Shown one piece after another: positions 38,113 through 47,409 of a DNA stretch of 64,000 nt; within the stretch, counting starts at the first letter, position 1, and every line of letters starts with the position of its first letter. Location of the stretch: the NCBI GenBank assembly GCA_017560255.1, contig JAFYOI010000008.1:1-64000 (forward strand), written 5' to 3'. This DNA comes from Clostridia bacterium (GTDB taxonomy: Bacteria > Bacillota > Clostridia > Oscillospirales > Acutalibacteraceae). The notes beneath the pieces were generated by a model. That model was not told where the DNA came from, did not search any database, and saw only the letters and a program-made list of their open reading frames with translations. A program made the position numbers and the translations under genes.

Positions 38113-39114
38113 TTACTCCCACTCGATTGTGCCGGTTGGCTTCGGGGTGAGGTCGTAGAGGACACGGTTGATGCCTTCTACTTCGTGGGTGATTCTCTCC
38201 GTAATCTTGTGGAGAACAGCGTAGGGAATCTCCTCAATTGTTGCGGACATAGCGTCCTTTGTATTGATTGCGCGGATGATTGCCGGCCAACCTTCGTAGC
38301 GGCTTTCGTCCTTCACGCCAACGCTCTTGATGTCCGGAATTGCGATGAAATACTGCCATACTTTTTCAGCCAAGCCGCAGTTGTCAAATTCTTCACGGAG
38401 GATTGCATCAGCCTCTCTGAGAGCGTGGAGTCTGTCGCGTGTGATTGCGCCGAGGCAACGAACGCCAAGACCGGGACCCGGGAACGGCTGACGGTAAACC
38501 ATAGCGTGCGGAAGACCGAGCGCCTCACCAACCACTCTTACTTCGTCTTTGAAAAGGAGTTTTACGGGCTCAACAAGTTCAAACTGCAAATCTTCGGGCA
38601 AACCGCCAACGTTGTGGTGGGACTTAACAGCCTTTTTGCCCTCTGCCGCGTTGATACTTTCGAGAATGTCGGGGTAAATTGTGCCTTGCGCAAGGAATTC
38701 GATGCCTTCAAGTTTGCGGCCTTCCTCAGCGAAAACCTCAATGAACTCCTTGCCGATGATTTTGCGTTTCTTTTCGGGATCTGCAACCCCTGCCAAGAGA
38801 TCAAGGAAACGGTCGGTAGCGTCAACGTAAATGAGGTTAGCGTCGAGTTCCTTACCAAAAACTTCGATTACCTGTTCACTTTCGCCCTTACGCATAAGGC
38901 CGTGGTTAACGTGGACACAAACGAGTTGTTTGCCGATAGCCTTGATGAGCAAAGCGGCAACGACGGAACTGTCAACACCGCCGGAGAGGGCGAGCAACAC
39001 CTTGCTGTCGCCTACCTGAGCGCGAATTTCAGCAACCTGCTCGTCGATGAATTTGTCTGCGAGTTCTTTGGAAGTAATGCGTTCCATATTGTCGGGACGT
39101 TTAATGAGTTCCAT
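38113..39114 (-). CDS. guaA: GMP synthase ATP-pyrophosphatase subunit (no glutaminase domain)
   Basis: 333 residues. The PP-loop LLALSGGVDSSVVAALL, the FLAQGTIYPDILESIN segment, the YRQPFPGPGLGVRCLG segment and the C-terminal LTPKPTGTIEWE are those of GuaA, which converts XMP to GMP. The N-terminal class I amidotransferase domain of about 190 residues in normal bacterial GuaA is absent: the frame starts cleanly at ATG 39114 after AAGGGGGAATATCA, and the upstream region carries another operon's terminator. This is the two-subunit arrangement known from archaea, or an ammonia-using form. No separate glutaminase gene is in the window. Confidence 0.93.
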   Translation of the reverse strand: MELIKRPDNMERITSKELADKFIDEQVAEIRAQVGDSKVLLALSGGVDSSVVAALLIKAIGKQLVCVHVNHGLMRKGESEQVIEVFGKELDANLIYVDATDRFLDLLAGVADPEKKRKIIGKEFIEVFAEEGRKLEGIEFLAQGTIYPDILESINAAEGKKAVKSHHNVGGLPEDLQFELVEPVKLLFKDEVRVVGEALGLPHAMVYRQPFPGPGLGVRCLGAITRDRLHALREADAILREEFDNCGLAEKVWQYFIAIPDIKSVGVKDESRYEGWPAIIRAINTKDAMSATIEEIPYAVLHKITERITHEVEGINRVLYDLTPKPTGTIEWE

Positions 39115-39144
39115 TGATATTCCCCCTTAACTAAATGATTTTGT

Positions 39145-39173
39145 AGTATAACACAAAACCCGCCCTTATGCAA
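39145..39173 (-). promoter_or_regulatory. Promoter of guaA, embedded in a terminator
   Basis: On the minus strand: TTGCAT (39168-39173), 17-base spacer, TATACT (39145-39150). The -35 box lies in the loop of the preceding terminator hairpin. Confidence 0.6.
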
Positions 39174-39190
39174 TATTTTAAAGGCGGATT
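39154..39190 (-). terminator. Terminator of the three-gene unknown cluster
   Basis: On the minus strand, CCGCCTTT pairs with AAGGGCGG around an AT-rich loop and GTTTTGTGTT follows. Confidence 0.65.
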
Positions 39191-39262
39191 TTTGTGAAAA
39201 ATTTTTTGAAATTTTTGTAATAATTTTAGGAGAAAATGATGAAACTCATAGGAATCGTTTCG

Positions 39263-39706
39263 TTACATAATAAGATACCCCAGCGCCATCAACAGTAATT
39301 CGTCCGCTTCCTCTTGCGAGAGCAGCAAAATCAGAATAACGACTAACAATCGGTCAACGTCGCCCGAAAATATCGGTAGTGAACTGCTCGGGCGGCGCTT
39401 TTCTTCCCGTGGTTGTTGTGGCTGTGCGGATTGCTCAACCGGCTTTTCAACGTGGGGTGCTAACGGGGGCTGATTTGAAAGATAATCGAGAGGCAACGCC
39501 GTTGATTTTGCAGTGTGGTTGCTCAACGGCGGCGCACTTCGTTTGAACGTTTCTCCTTTATTTTCGGGTTGTTCGGGCGCTCTGCTCGTTCGCTGAGCGT
39601 TAGCCTTTTGAACGGCATTCTGAGCGCGTCTTTGCATTTCCCGCACCCGCTGCACTGCCTCGGACTGCATTCTCATCATATCGTTGTAACCGATGTTGTC
39701 TGCCAT
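39263..39706 (-). CDS. Proline/glutamine-rich protein with hydrophobic tail, unknown
   Basis: 147 residues. The N-terminal part is an amphipathic helix (MMRMQSEAVQRVREMQRRAQ), the middle (about 40-105) is disordered and rich in P, Q, S and R, and the last 30 residues are strongly hydrophobic with a central acidic patch (VVILILLLSQEEADELLLM). The tail looks membrane-associated or self-assembling. No known domain. GGGGTGA sets the start. Third of three linked genes. Confidence 0.7.
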   Translation of the reverse strand: MADNIGYNDMMRMQSEAVQRVREMQRRAQNAVQKANAQRTSRAPEQPENKGETFKRSAPPLSNHTAKSTALPLDYLSNQPPLAPHVEKPVEQSAQPQQPREEKRRPSSSLPIFSGDVDRLLVVILILLLSQEEADELLLMALGYLIM

Positions 39707-39721
39707 TTTTTCACCCCACGT

Positions 39722-40057
39722 TTAAAACAAATTCTGCTCACGCAGTATCGGCAAAGCCGATATGATTTTTAAAAGCCGTATTGCTTCGTCCGCTCTATGT
39801 TGGCGTTCGGGGCGCAGGTGGGGCTTGAGCGCACGGATCAGATCGCAGCGGCTGTCGTCCCTGTTCATCGCCTGCATAATCCCCGAAATTTTTGAAATCA
39901 TTTGCGGGTCAACTCCCATTGAGCCGAACAGACTGTCCGCGCCGTTGTTTTGTGGTTCTTCCTGCTTGTTCTGAGAAAACAGTGCGGCGGCAGTTTCTTT
40001 CAGATTTTCAATATCCTGTGCGCTGAGATTGGAAAGAATATCCGTTATATTGTCCAT
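39722..40057 (-). CDS. Conserved-looking hypothetical protein of the three-gene cluster
   Basis: 111 residues, mostly helical. The N-terminal part reads DILSNLSAQDIENLKETAAA; the C-terminal part, IRALKPHLRPERQHRADEAI with RLLKIISALPILREQNLF, resembles a tail common in uncharacterised Clostridia proteins. No catalytic motif. Its start overlaps the stop of the upstream gene (TAATG), with GGAGAAAAG as ribosome site, so expression is coupled. Confidence 0.7.
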   Translation of the reverse strand: MDNITDILSNLSAQDIENLKETAAALFSQNKQEEPQNNGADSLFGSMGVDPQMISKISGIMQAMNRDDSRCDLIRALKPHLRPERQHRADEAIRLLKIISALPILREQNLF

Positions 40058-40314
40058 TACTTCTTTTCTCCGAGTATTTTCATCAGTAATTTCTGCGCCT
40101 GGGGAGTTGACAAAAGTTCGCGCGTTGCGTTCTTATCGCTGAGAATCTTTTGGAGAGATTTTGCCTGCGCGGGACTTAATTTTGAGAGCATTTTGTCAAC
40201 GTTTCCCTCCTGCGCGGCGGATTGGATTGTGTCTTTGTCAACGCCGCTGACTTTGGATGCCTCCGAAAGAAGATTGTTAATCTGCTGCTGATTGAAATTT
40301 TTGTTATCGTTCAT
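40057..40314 (-). CDS. Small helical protein, first gene of the unknown cluster
   Basis: 85 residues, highly charged and helical (INNLLSEASKVSGVDKDTIQ, MLSKLSPAQAKSLQKILSDK, ending LLMKILGEKK). The start is ATG 40314 after GGCGGTGA; the frame runs further upstream but without a site. It is divergent from the phosphoesterase gene at 40397. Function unknown. The coupled order of all three genes suggests their products act together. Confidence 0.7.
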   Translation of the reverse strand: MNDNKNFNQQQINNLLSEASKVSGVDKDTIQSAAQEGNVDKMLSKLSPAQAKSLQKILSDKNATRELLSTPQAQKLLMKILGEKK

Positions 40315-40396
40315 TGAAATCACCGCCCGTTTGTTATAATATATGATTGGAACGCGATAAAAATGACTTTGGAATTGATCGTAAGGAGACGCATAA

Positions 40397-40867
40397 ATGA
40401 AAATTCTTGTAATCTCGGATACGCATAAAGATATTGCATCGCTGAGAAGGGCGCTTGACAATCATCCTGAAATAAAGCATGTTTTCCACTTGGGCGACCA
40501 CGTGGCAGACGTAGAAAAAGTCAGGGGCGAATATCCCGAAAAAGAATTCTACTGTGTGCGAGGAAACAATGATTTTGGCTCGGATTGTCAGTTGAATGGG
40601 ATAGAAAAAATAAACGGCAGAACAATATATTATACGCACGGACATAGTCAGCGTGTGCATTCAAATTTATCGCATCTTCTTAAAGAGGCGCAACAGTACG
40701 GCGCGGATATTGTGCTTTTCGGTCACACTCACGTAGCGTTTGCGTGGGAGATTGAGGAGGTTCACTTTTTTAACCCCGGCAGTGCGTCACGACCGCGCGA
40801 TTGCGGTAAAAGTTACGGCATAGTAGAACTTTCGGATGAACTTCTTTTCGTTTTTAAATCGCTTTAA
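40397..40867 (+). CDS. YfcE/MJ0936-type metallophosphoesterase
   Basis: 156 residues, the full length of this small family. Metal motifs: VISDTHKD (D8, H10), HLGDHVADV (D), VRGNND (N), YTHGH (H) and LFGHTHVA (H, H). Members hydrolyse phosphodiesters in vitro; the cellular substrate is unknown. TAAGGAG precedes ATG 40397. The stop codons of this gene and the convergent carboxypeptidase gene overlap by four bases. Confidence 0.92.
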   Translation: MKILVISDTHKDIASLRRALDNHPEIKHVFHLGDHVADVEKVRGEYPEKEFYCVRGNNDFGSDCQLNGIEKINGRTIYYTHGHSQRVHSNLSHLLKEAQQYGADIVLFGHTHVAFAWEIEEVHFFNPGSASRPRDCGKSYGIVELSDELLFVFKSL

Positions 40868-41763
40868 ATTATTGTAAAAATCATCAGCATTTCTTCAATT
40901 TTTTTATAAATATCATTAAACTTGTTTATCGGCAGGGGGTTTTTCCCCTTGCCGATTTCCACTGTAAAGCCGGGTTTTGCGAATTCGTTGATAAACCAGT
41001 CTTTGAATCCGCCACCAGTTGCTATTTCTTCATCGGGCGCCGTAAGGCTGTATCCACTGCTTTTTGCAAGAATTTCTCCGATAGCACGCGACTGTCGGGG
41101 TGTTTTTTTGCCGAAATTCCAATAGATTTCCTCACCCTGCGAGTGCAGTGCCATAACCTTTCGCACGTTGAATTCACGGCACAGTTCACATAACGCTTTC
41201 GTTTCATTTTCACTTTCGGGCGCATAGCCGCCGAATCTTCTTGGCGACGGAGAAAAAATGCCGTTTTTCTGCTCGGTTTGTTTCAGGATTTCCCATTCGG
41301 CATCAAAATTGTGATTTATATCAACACCTCGTGCATTTGCGTTCCAACTCGACAAATCGCCACCGCTTATGTCGAGTACTGTTTGCGCGTATTCTCCCGC
41401 GCTGTCTGCGCCCGAAAGGGCGATTTCAATCCCGTCGGGATTAATGCAGGGGACAATTATCACACCACGTGTTGCCAGCGATTTCGGCACGTCAACGTCG
41501 CAGATTGCATCGTCGGCATAAGCGGCGGAGCAAATCCTTTCCGTAAACTTCAACAGTACCGAAACCGTCAGCCATTCAAGCGCGTGAAAACCGCCCGCGA
41601 AAAGAGTGGGGTTACCCATGTTTCCGACAAAAAGGGTATAAATATCCCGTCCGACGTGACTTTCACCTATTTTTTTCGCCTTCATAAACGGATATTTTTG
41701 CTCTAATGCTAAAATCGTTTGCCTTTGGGTATTGTAATTAGGTTCAATTTCGTGTAAAATCAT
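40864..41763 (-). CDS. M14 zinc carboxypeptidase (muropeptide type)
   Basis: 299 residues of the M14 family. The zinc motif FHALEW gives His60 and Glu63, MALHSQGEEIYW carries the third ligand, RGVDINHNFDAEW includes the substrate arginine region, and FTVEIGKG carries the catalytic glutamate. Firmicutes members cleave gamma-D-Glu-meso-diaminopimelate bonds in spore cortex or wall peptides, and this protein has no signal peptide, which fits a recycling role in the cytoplasm. GGAGG sets the start at ATG 41763 rather than GTG 41775. Confidence 0.88.
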   Translation of the reverse strand: MILHEIEPNYNTQRQTILALEQKYPFMKAKKIGESHVGRDIYTLFVGNMGNPTLFAGGFHALEWLTVSVLLKFTERICSAAYADDAICDVDVPKSLATRGVIIVPCINPDGIEIALSGADSAGEYAQTVLDISGGDLSSWNANARGVDINHNFDAEWEILKQTEQKNGIFSPSPRRFGGYAPESENETKALCELCREFNVRKVMALHSQGEEIYWNFGKKTPRQSRAIGEILAKSSGYSLTAPDEEIATGGGFKDWFINEFAKPGFTVEIGKGKNPLPINKFNDIYKKIEEMLMIFTII

Positions 41764-41833
41764 AATGTTATACACCTCCGTTTAGATATGTATTATAATT
41801 TGACTCTTTTAATTACAGGGGAGATTTAAGTAT

Positions 41834-42370
41834 ATGGAACTCAATGAAAAGACGTTGAAAAAAGAAATTGTCTATCAGGGCAGGAAGTTTGCTTTTTGCT
41901 CGGACGAGGTGCTTTTGCCTAACGGAGAAACGTCGCGCAGGGATTACGTTGCCCATCCCGGCGGAGTGACGATTGCGGCACTTGATGAAAACGATAATCT
42001 CTACTTTGTGCGCCAGTTCCGCTATCCATACGGCAGAGTTATTCTTGAATTGCCTGCGGGTACGCTTGAAAAGGACGAAGACCCGATGGATGCTGGGTTA
42101 CGCGAACTGAAAGAAGAAACGGGCGCAATTTGTTCAAAACTCGAAAGCCTTGGTGAATTCTACCCCTCGGTAGGATATTGCAACGAGGTCATCTATCTCT
42201 ACTACGCAAGGGTTGAGAGTGTTGAAATGCAAAGTCTTGACGAAGACGAGTTTATAAACGTTGTTAAAATTCCGCTTAAAAAGGCGGTTGAAATGGTACT
42301 CAACAATGAAATCAAGGACGGAAAAACTCAAGTGGCAGTGCTTAAACTTGCCGCAGTTATGGGGGAATAG
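41834..42370 (+). CDS. Nudix hydrolase, ADP-ribose pyrophosphatase type
   Basis: 178 residues. The complete Nudix box spans G76 to G97 (LPAGTLEKDEDPMDAGLREL with KEETGA). The flanking FRYPYGRVILELPAG and the S-V-G-Y-C-N-E-V-I-Y-L-Y segment fit the ADP-ribose pyrophosphatase (NudF) group, which hydrolyses ADP-ribose to AMP and ribose 5-phosphate. A GGGGAGA site lies upstream. The following membrane gene starts three bases after its stop. Confidence 0.92.
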   Translation: MELNEKTLKKEIVYQGRKFAFCSDEVLLPNGETSRRDYVAHPGGVTIAALDENDNLYFVRQFRYPYGRVILELPAGTLEKDEDPMDAGLRELKEETGAICSKLESLGEFYPSVGYCNEVIYLYYARVESVEMQSLDEDEFINVVKIPLKKAVEMVLNNEIKDGKTQVAVLKLAAVMGE

Positions 42371-42373
42371 TGA

Positions 42374-44017
42374 ATGTTGGGCAAAACGAAGAGGATTAAT
42401 TTGCTAAACGTTGTTGTCAGCGCAGTATTTCTCGTTTGCTGGTACTTCCTGTACTCAAACGTAAATTTTGCGGCAGATGACTATTTGTACGCGGCGTTTT
42501 CCGACAACGTGTTTAAAAGTGTGTGGAATTACTACTTTGTCGGCAACGGCAGAATTCTGATAAATCTTATTGAAGCGTTTCTGATGAAATTTGACAAATA
42601 CCTGCTTGTCGCAATAAGTCCGTTGCTGATGATTTTGCTGACCGCTCTTATAAGCAAATTTGTCAATATGCTCAGCGAAAAAGAGAATAAGTACGTTTAC
42701 GTTTTCACGCTCATTTCAATGGCGGCTATGGATGTTTTGCTTGCGCAGGAGGTTTATTATTGGCTCAGCGCAACGGTTACGTATCTTTTCTCGGCAACTA
42801 TGTTTGTTGCAACGCTGATTATTTTCTTCTACCTCAAAGCAAACCCGGACGTTTCGGGGAAGAAAAAGGTGGGACTTGTGGCGCTATGTATGCTCTGTAC
42901 GTTTTCTATGGAGCAGTTTTCGCTGATGACAACGGGTTTTATCACCGTGATGCTTGTTTATGAACTCATCACAACCAAGAAAGTAAAACCGTTGCATCTT
43001 GCGATTTTCGCACTGTGCGCGGTTGCAACTCTGTCGGCGCTTGTTGCCCCTGCAAACTTCGTCAGACTTGATAACAACTCGGGCGAGGGCGGCGGAATCC
43101 TCTCATCTGCAACGCTCAGCGCGGTGATGGATGCGATATTCTTCAATTACTCATCATTTTCTGCGATGCGTTTTGTTGCACTTATCAGTGTGATAGCGCT
43201 TGCAATCTTCATTTGCAGGAAGAAAAAACTTCTTGCCTGCATCAGCGCGGCTGAACTGCTGATAGCGGTGCTTGTATCGTTTGCTAAGGTTGAGAGTTTT
43301 GTGCTTGTTGCGCTCGGACTGGTACTGTTTTTAATCAGCATCGTCGGCGCGCTCGTTGTGTCGGCAAAGGACGGACAGACGGCGGTTTCAACCGTTACCT
43401 TAATGGTGCTTGCATATATGTCGCAGGCGTTTATGCTCGTCGGTCAGTTGCATAACGACAGAATGTATCGCATTTCATACACGGTTGTGCTGACGTACAT
43501 AATTCTGGCGGCTTATCTGGCAACAAAGGTCAGGTTGAGCGTTTCGCTGCTCGGTGTTGCGGTGCTGTTTGCTTTTGTCAATATTTACGTCGGATTGCCG
43601 CTTGTTGTGCTTGCACTTTTGCCGGTTATTTTTACCAAAACGGAGAAAGCAAGCGTAGTTTTGATCTGGGTTTTCGGTGTTGCGCTTATCTGTGCATCAC
43701 TCATTCCCAATGCGATAAAACTTGACCCGTATGACAGGTTGGTTGATTATAACGAAGCGCAATTGCGTTCGGGAAATAAAGAGATTACAATTTACTGCGT
43801 AGAGGAAGACGATATGGACGTCATCTACTACTGCAATTATATGGTCAGAGTGCTTGACTCAAACCTCAGTGTTGAGGGCGGATATTATGAAACCCTTTGC
43901 TACGATTACGACGGAGTGGTGTTCAGAAATTACTACGGTCTTACCGATGACCAGACTGTCAATATCGAATATATTGACAGTAATATTACAGAATTTCTTG
44001 CCGAGGTCGGCTATTAA
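42374..44017 (+). CDS. DUF6056-like polytopic membrane protein
   Basis: 547 residues with about twelve transmembrane helices and a short soluble C-terminal domain (from about 450, with YCVEEDDMDVIYYCN). The first external loop has FAADDYLYAAF and then VGNGRILINLIEAF, the Asp-Asp and G-N-G-R pattern of DUF6056 proteins, which are thought to be GT-C-like glycosyltransferases or polymerases of surface sugars. Role uncertain. It follows the Nudix gene with GGGGGAATA as ribosome site. Confidence 0.75.
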   Translation: MLGKTKRINLLNVVVSAVFLVCWYFLYSNVNFAADDYLYAAFSDNVFKSVWNYYFVGNGRILINLIEAFLMKFDKYLLVAISPLLMILLTALISKFVNMLSEKENKYVYVFTLISMAAMDVLLAQEVYYWLSATVTYLFSATMFVATLIIFFYLKANPDVSGKKKVGLVALCMLCTFSMEQFSLMTTGFITVMLVYELITTKKVKPLHLAIFALCAVATLSALVAPANFVRLDNNSGEGGGILSSATLSAVMDAIFFNYSSFSAMRFVALISVIALAIFICRKKKLLACISAAELLIAVLVSFAKVESFVLVALGLVLFLISIVGALVVSAKDGQTAVSTVTLMVLAYMSQAFMLVGQLHNDRMYRISYTVVLTYIILAAYLATKVRLSVSLLGVAVLFAFVNIYVGLPLVVLALLPVIFTKTEKASVVLIWVFGVALICASLIPNAIKLDPYDRLVDYNEAQLRSGNKEITIYCVEEDDMDVIYYCNYMVRVLDSNLSVEGGYYETLCYDYDGVVFRNYYGLTDDQTVNIEYIDSNITEFLAEVGY

Positions 44018-44041
44018 TACACAGGATTTGGAGAAGTGTTT

Positions 44042-45682
44042 ATGAATTACGAAAAATTAGCGCAGATTTTATTTCCCGATATAGATAAGGAGCCGTCTTA
44101 TTACGAGGAGATGTACCCCGCAAGACCACTTGCGGAGGGACAGAAAGTAACAAGATTCGCCCCCAGCCCGACGGGATTTTTGCACATCGGCGGACTTTTT
44201 GCGGCGTTTGTTTCAAGACTTACCGCGGCTGACGGCGTTTTCTATCTCAGAATTGAGGACACCGATAAAAAACGTGAGGTTGAGGACGGCGTTACGGGAA
44301 TTATCGAAGGACTCCGTGCTTTTGGCGTAACGTTTGACGAGGGCGTTACGGGTGTTGATTCACAGAGCGGAGAATACGGTCCGTACCAGCAGAGCAAGCG
44401 TAGGGAAATTTATCAGACTTTTGCAAAGAAACTTGTGCAGGACGGGCTTGCATATCCGTGCTTCTGTACAGCCGAGCAACTTGACGCTATCCGTCAGAAG
44501 CAGGAGTCGGAGAAACTCAACCCCGGATATTACGGTGAGTTTGCAACCTGCCGACAGTTGACGCTTGAGCAAATTGAAGAGAAAATCAATAACGGTGAAA
44601 CTTACGTTTTGCGTTTCAGAGCACCTAACGGTGATAAAAAGATAATTCTTGATGACTTGATTAAGGGTAAAATCGAAATGCCCGAAAATAATATGGATAT
44701 CGTGCTTCTTAAGTCGGACGGAATTCCTACTTACCATTTTGCACATGCGGTTGACGACCATCTGATGAGAACAACCCACGTTGTAAGAGGTGATGAGTGG
44801 ATTTCTTCTTTCCCCGTACACGTTCAACTTTTCAAAGCGTGCGGATTCCGTGTGCCGAAATACGCGCATATCTCCCCGATTATGAAGGAGGATGACGGAG
44901 GCAAGAGAAAACTCAGCAAGAGAAAGGACCCCGAGGCTGCTGTTGGTTATTATGCAGAGGTTGGCTATCCGGCACAGAGTGTTACCGAGTATTTGCTCAC
45001 GATTGCAAACTCTAATTTTGAGGAGTGGCGCAAAGTTAATGCAGATGCGCCGCAGTCAGCATTCCCGTTCACTCTTAAAAAGATGAGCCAGAGCGGCGCT
45101 TTGTTTGATCTTGTCAAACTTCACGACGTGAGCAAGAACGTAATTTCAAGAATGACCGCAGAGCAGGTGCTTGACGGTGTTAAGGAATGGGCAAAGCAGT
45201 ACGATGAGGAACTTTATGAACTTATCGCGGCGGACGAAAAATATGCACTGGGCATTTTCACTATTGACCGTTATAATGCAAAACCGAGAAAAGACATCGG
45301 CAAGTGGAGCGATGCAAGGCAGTACGTTTCTTATTTCTACGATAAGATTTTTGAAAGAACGGATGCCCTGCCCGAAAATATCGATGGTGAGGAAGCAAAG
45401 AAAATTCTTAACGAATACCTCGGCGTTTATAACGAGCAGGACGATAAAGACGCTTGGTTTGACACAATAAAGGCTATGTGTGAACCGCTTGGTTATACTC
45501 CGAACGTTAAGGAATACAAGAAAAATCCCGAAGCGTTCAAAGGCCACGTCGGTGATCTTTCCGCAGTTATCAGAATTGCCGTTACGGGCAGAAAAAATAC
45601 TCCCGATTTGTATTCAATAATGACTTTGATGGGTGTTGAGCGCGTCAAGGACAGAATAAATGATTTTATGAACTCACTCTAA
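44042..45682 (+). CDS. gltX: Glutamyl-tRNA synthetase
   Basis: 546 residues, class I synthetase: [16 protein letters not shown] (HIGH motif), [17 protein letters not shown], the [16 protein letters not shown] segment, and [14 protein letters not shown] (KMSKS motif). It charges tRNA-Glu. I choose ATG 44042, six bases after GGAGAAG, over the in-frame GTG 44036. The neighbouring gene encodes GlnRS, so this GluRS need not mischarge tRNA-Gln. Confidence 0.96.
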   Translation: MNYEKLAQILFPDIDKEPSYYEEMYPARPLAEGQKVTRFAPSPTGFLHIGGLFAAFVSRLTAADGVFYLRIEDTDKKREVEDGVTGIIEGLRAFGVTFDEGVTGVDSQSGEYGPYQQSKRREIYQTFAKKLVQDGLAYPCFCTAEQLDAIRQKQESEKLNPGYYGEFATCRQLTLEQIEEKINNGETYVLRFRAPNGDKKIILDDLIKGKIEMPENNMDIVLLKSDGIPTYHFAHAVDDHLMRTTHVVRGDEWISSFPVHVQLFKACGFRVPKYAHISPIMKEDDGGKRKLSKRKDPEAAVGYYAEVGYPAQSVTEYLLTIANSNFEEWRKVNADAPQSAFPFTLKKMSQSGALFDLVKLHDVSKNVISRMTAEQVLDGVKEWAKQYDEELYELIAADEKYALGIFTIDRYNAKPRKDIGKWSDARQYVSYFYDKIFERTDALPENIDGEEAKKILNEYLGVYNEQDDKDAWFDTIKAMCEPLGYTPNVKEYKKNPEAFKGHVGDLSAVIRIAVTGRKNTPDLYSIMTLMGVERVKDRINDFMNSL

Positions 45683-45699
45683 TGAAAGGCGTTGAAAGT

Positions 45700-47391
45700 A
45701 TGAGCGAAGAAATTTTGAGAAATGACGAGCCGACCCTTGCCGGCAATTTTATACACGATGCGATTGATAAGGATTTAGAGGAGGGAGTTTACTCAAGGGT
45801 ACAGACCCGTTTCCCTCCCGAGCCCAACGGCTATCTCCACATCGGTCACGCTAAGGCGATTACAATCGACTTTGAAACGGCAAAGAAGTACGGCGGTACT
45901 TGTAATTTGCGTTTTGACGACACAAACCCCACAAAAGAAGAGGTTGAGTACGTTGACTCCATAATGGAGGACATCAAGTGGCTCGGCTTCCAGTGGAATA
46001 ACGTCTATTATGCATCCGATTATTTTGATTTTATTTTCGAGTGCGCCGTTAAACTTATCAAAAAGGGCAAGGCGTTCGTCTGTGAACTTACACCCGAACA
46101 GATGCGAGAATACAGAGGCACTCTCAAGCAGGGCGGTAAGGAAAGCCCGTATCGTAACAGAAGCATTGAGGAAAACCTCGATTTGTTTATGAGAATGAAG
46201 AACGGAGAGTTCCCCGACGGCTCAATGGTGCTCAGAGCGAAGATTGATATGTCATCACCGAACCTCAATATGCGTGACCCGATTATTTACCGCATTATGA
46301 GAGCAACTCATCACAGAACGGGCGACAAGTGGTGCATTTACCCGATGTATGACTTTGCTCATCCGCTTTCCGATGCCTGTGAGAATGTTACTCACTCTTT
46401 GTGTACTCTTGAATTTGAGGACCACAGACCGCTTTACGATTGGTTTGTAAATGAACTTATCGACGGTGAAAAGCCCAGACAGATTGAGTTTGCAAGGCTC
46501 AACCTCAACTACTGCCTGACTTCAAAGCGTAAGTGCCTGAAACTTGTAAACGATTCATACGTCAGCGGTTGGGATGATCCGAGAATGGCAACTCTCTGCG
46601 GTATGAGAAGACGTGGTTATCCCGCGGCGGCAGTAAGAACCTTCGTTGAGAAAATCGGCGTTGCAAAGGCTAACAGTGTTATCGACTATGCACTTCTTGA
46701 GTCCTGCGTAAGAGATAATCTTAATTTTAATGCTGAGCGCGCTATGGCTGTTTTGCGCCCGCTTAAAGTTGTTATCGACAACTATCCCGAGGGAAAGACC
46801 GAGGAGATTTTTGTTGACATTAACCCCAATAAACCTGAACTCGGTAAGCGCAGACTTGTTTTCTCAAGAAATATCTATATTGAGCAGGACGACTTTATGG
46901 AAGAACCCATCAAGAAGTATTTCCGTCTTTTCCCGAACAATGAAGTTCGTCTTAAAGGCGCATACTTCGTAAAATGCGTTGGCTTTGATAAGGATGAAAA
47001 CGGCAATATTACCTGCGTTCACTGCACCTATGACGAAACGACAAAGGGCGGCGATTCACCCGACGGCAGAAAGGTTAAAGGCACTTTGCACTGGGTAAGT
47101 GCGGACGACTGTATCAAAGCGGAAGTAAGGCTTTATGACCGTCTTTTCAGCAACGAAAATCCGTCCGATGAGAGTGGCGGTGAATATACCGTAAATCTCA
47201 ATCCCAATTCTTTGGAAGTGCTTGAAAACTGTCTGATTGAGGGTGGGCTTAAAGACACTAAAGTCGGCGATACGTTCCAGTTCTTACGTCAGGGATATTT
47301 CTGTGTTGACAAAGACAGTACGGATGATAAAATAGTATTCAACAGAACGGTTGCTTTGAAGGATTCCTTCGTAAAGCAGACCAAAGCCTAA
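45700..47391 (+). CDS. glnS: Glutaminyl-tRNA synthetase
   Basis: 563 residues. [18 protein letters not shown] (HIGH), [37 protein letters not shown] and the KMSKS-type [12 protein letters not shown] identify bacterial GlnRS, which is less common in Firmicutes than the GatCAB route. The start is ATG 45700 with AAAGG ten bases upstream; ATG 45682 in the same frame overlaps the gltX stop (TAATG) and lacks a site. It is in an operon with gltX. Confidence 0.95.
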   Translation: MSEEILRNDEPTLAGNFIHDAIDKDLEEGVYSRVQTRFPPEPNGYLHIGHAKAITIDFETAKKYGGTCNLRFDDTNPTKEEVEYVDSIMEDIKWLGFQWNNVYYASDYFDFIFECAVKLIKKGKAFVCELTPEQMREYRGTLKQGGKESPYRNRSIEENLDLFMRMKNGEFPDGSMVLRAKIDMSSPNLNMRDPIIYRIMRATHHRTGDKWCIYPMYDFAHPLSDACENVTHSLCTLEFEDHRPLYDWFVNELIDGEKPRQIEFARLNLNYCLTSKRKCLKLVNDSYVSGWDDPRMATLCGMRRRGYPAAAVRTFVEKIGVAKANSVIDYALLESCVRDNLNFNAERAMAVLRPLKVVIDNYPEGKTEEIFVDINPNKPELGKRRLVFSRNIYIEQDDFMEEPIKKYFRLFPNNEVRLKGAYFVKCVGFDKDENGNITCVHCTYDETTKGGDSPDGRKVKGTLHWVSADDCIKAEVRLYDRLFSNENPSDESGGEYTVNLNPNSLEVLENCLIEGGLKDTKVGDTFQFLRQGYFCVDKDSTDDKIVFNRTVALKDSFVKQTKA

Positions 47392-47409
47392 TCGGAAAGG
47401 AAGATTTAA

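Noticed and set aside
38185-39117. Plus-strand open frame (310 codons) opposite guaA
   Set aside because: It covers the guaA gene almost exactly in antisense, and the protein has no recognisable feature; guaA is certain.
45682-45699. ATG 45682 as start of glnS
   Set aside because: It overlaps the gltX stop (TAATG) but has no ribosome site, whereas AAAGG is well placed for ATG 45700.
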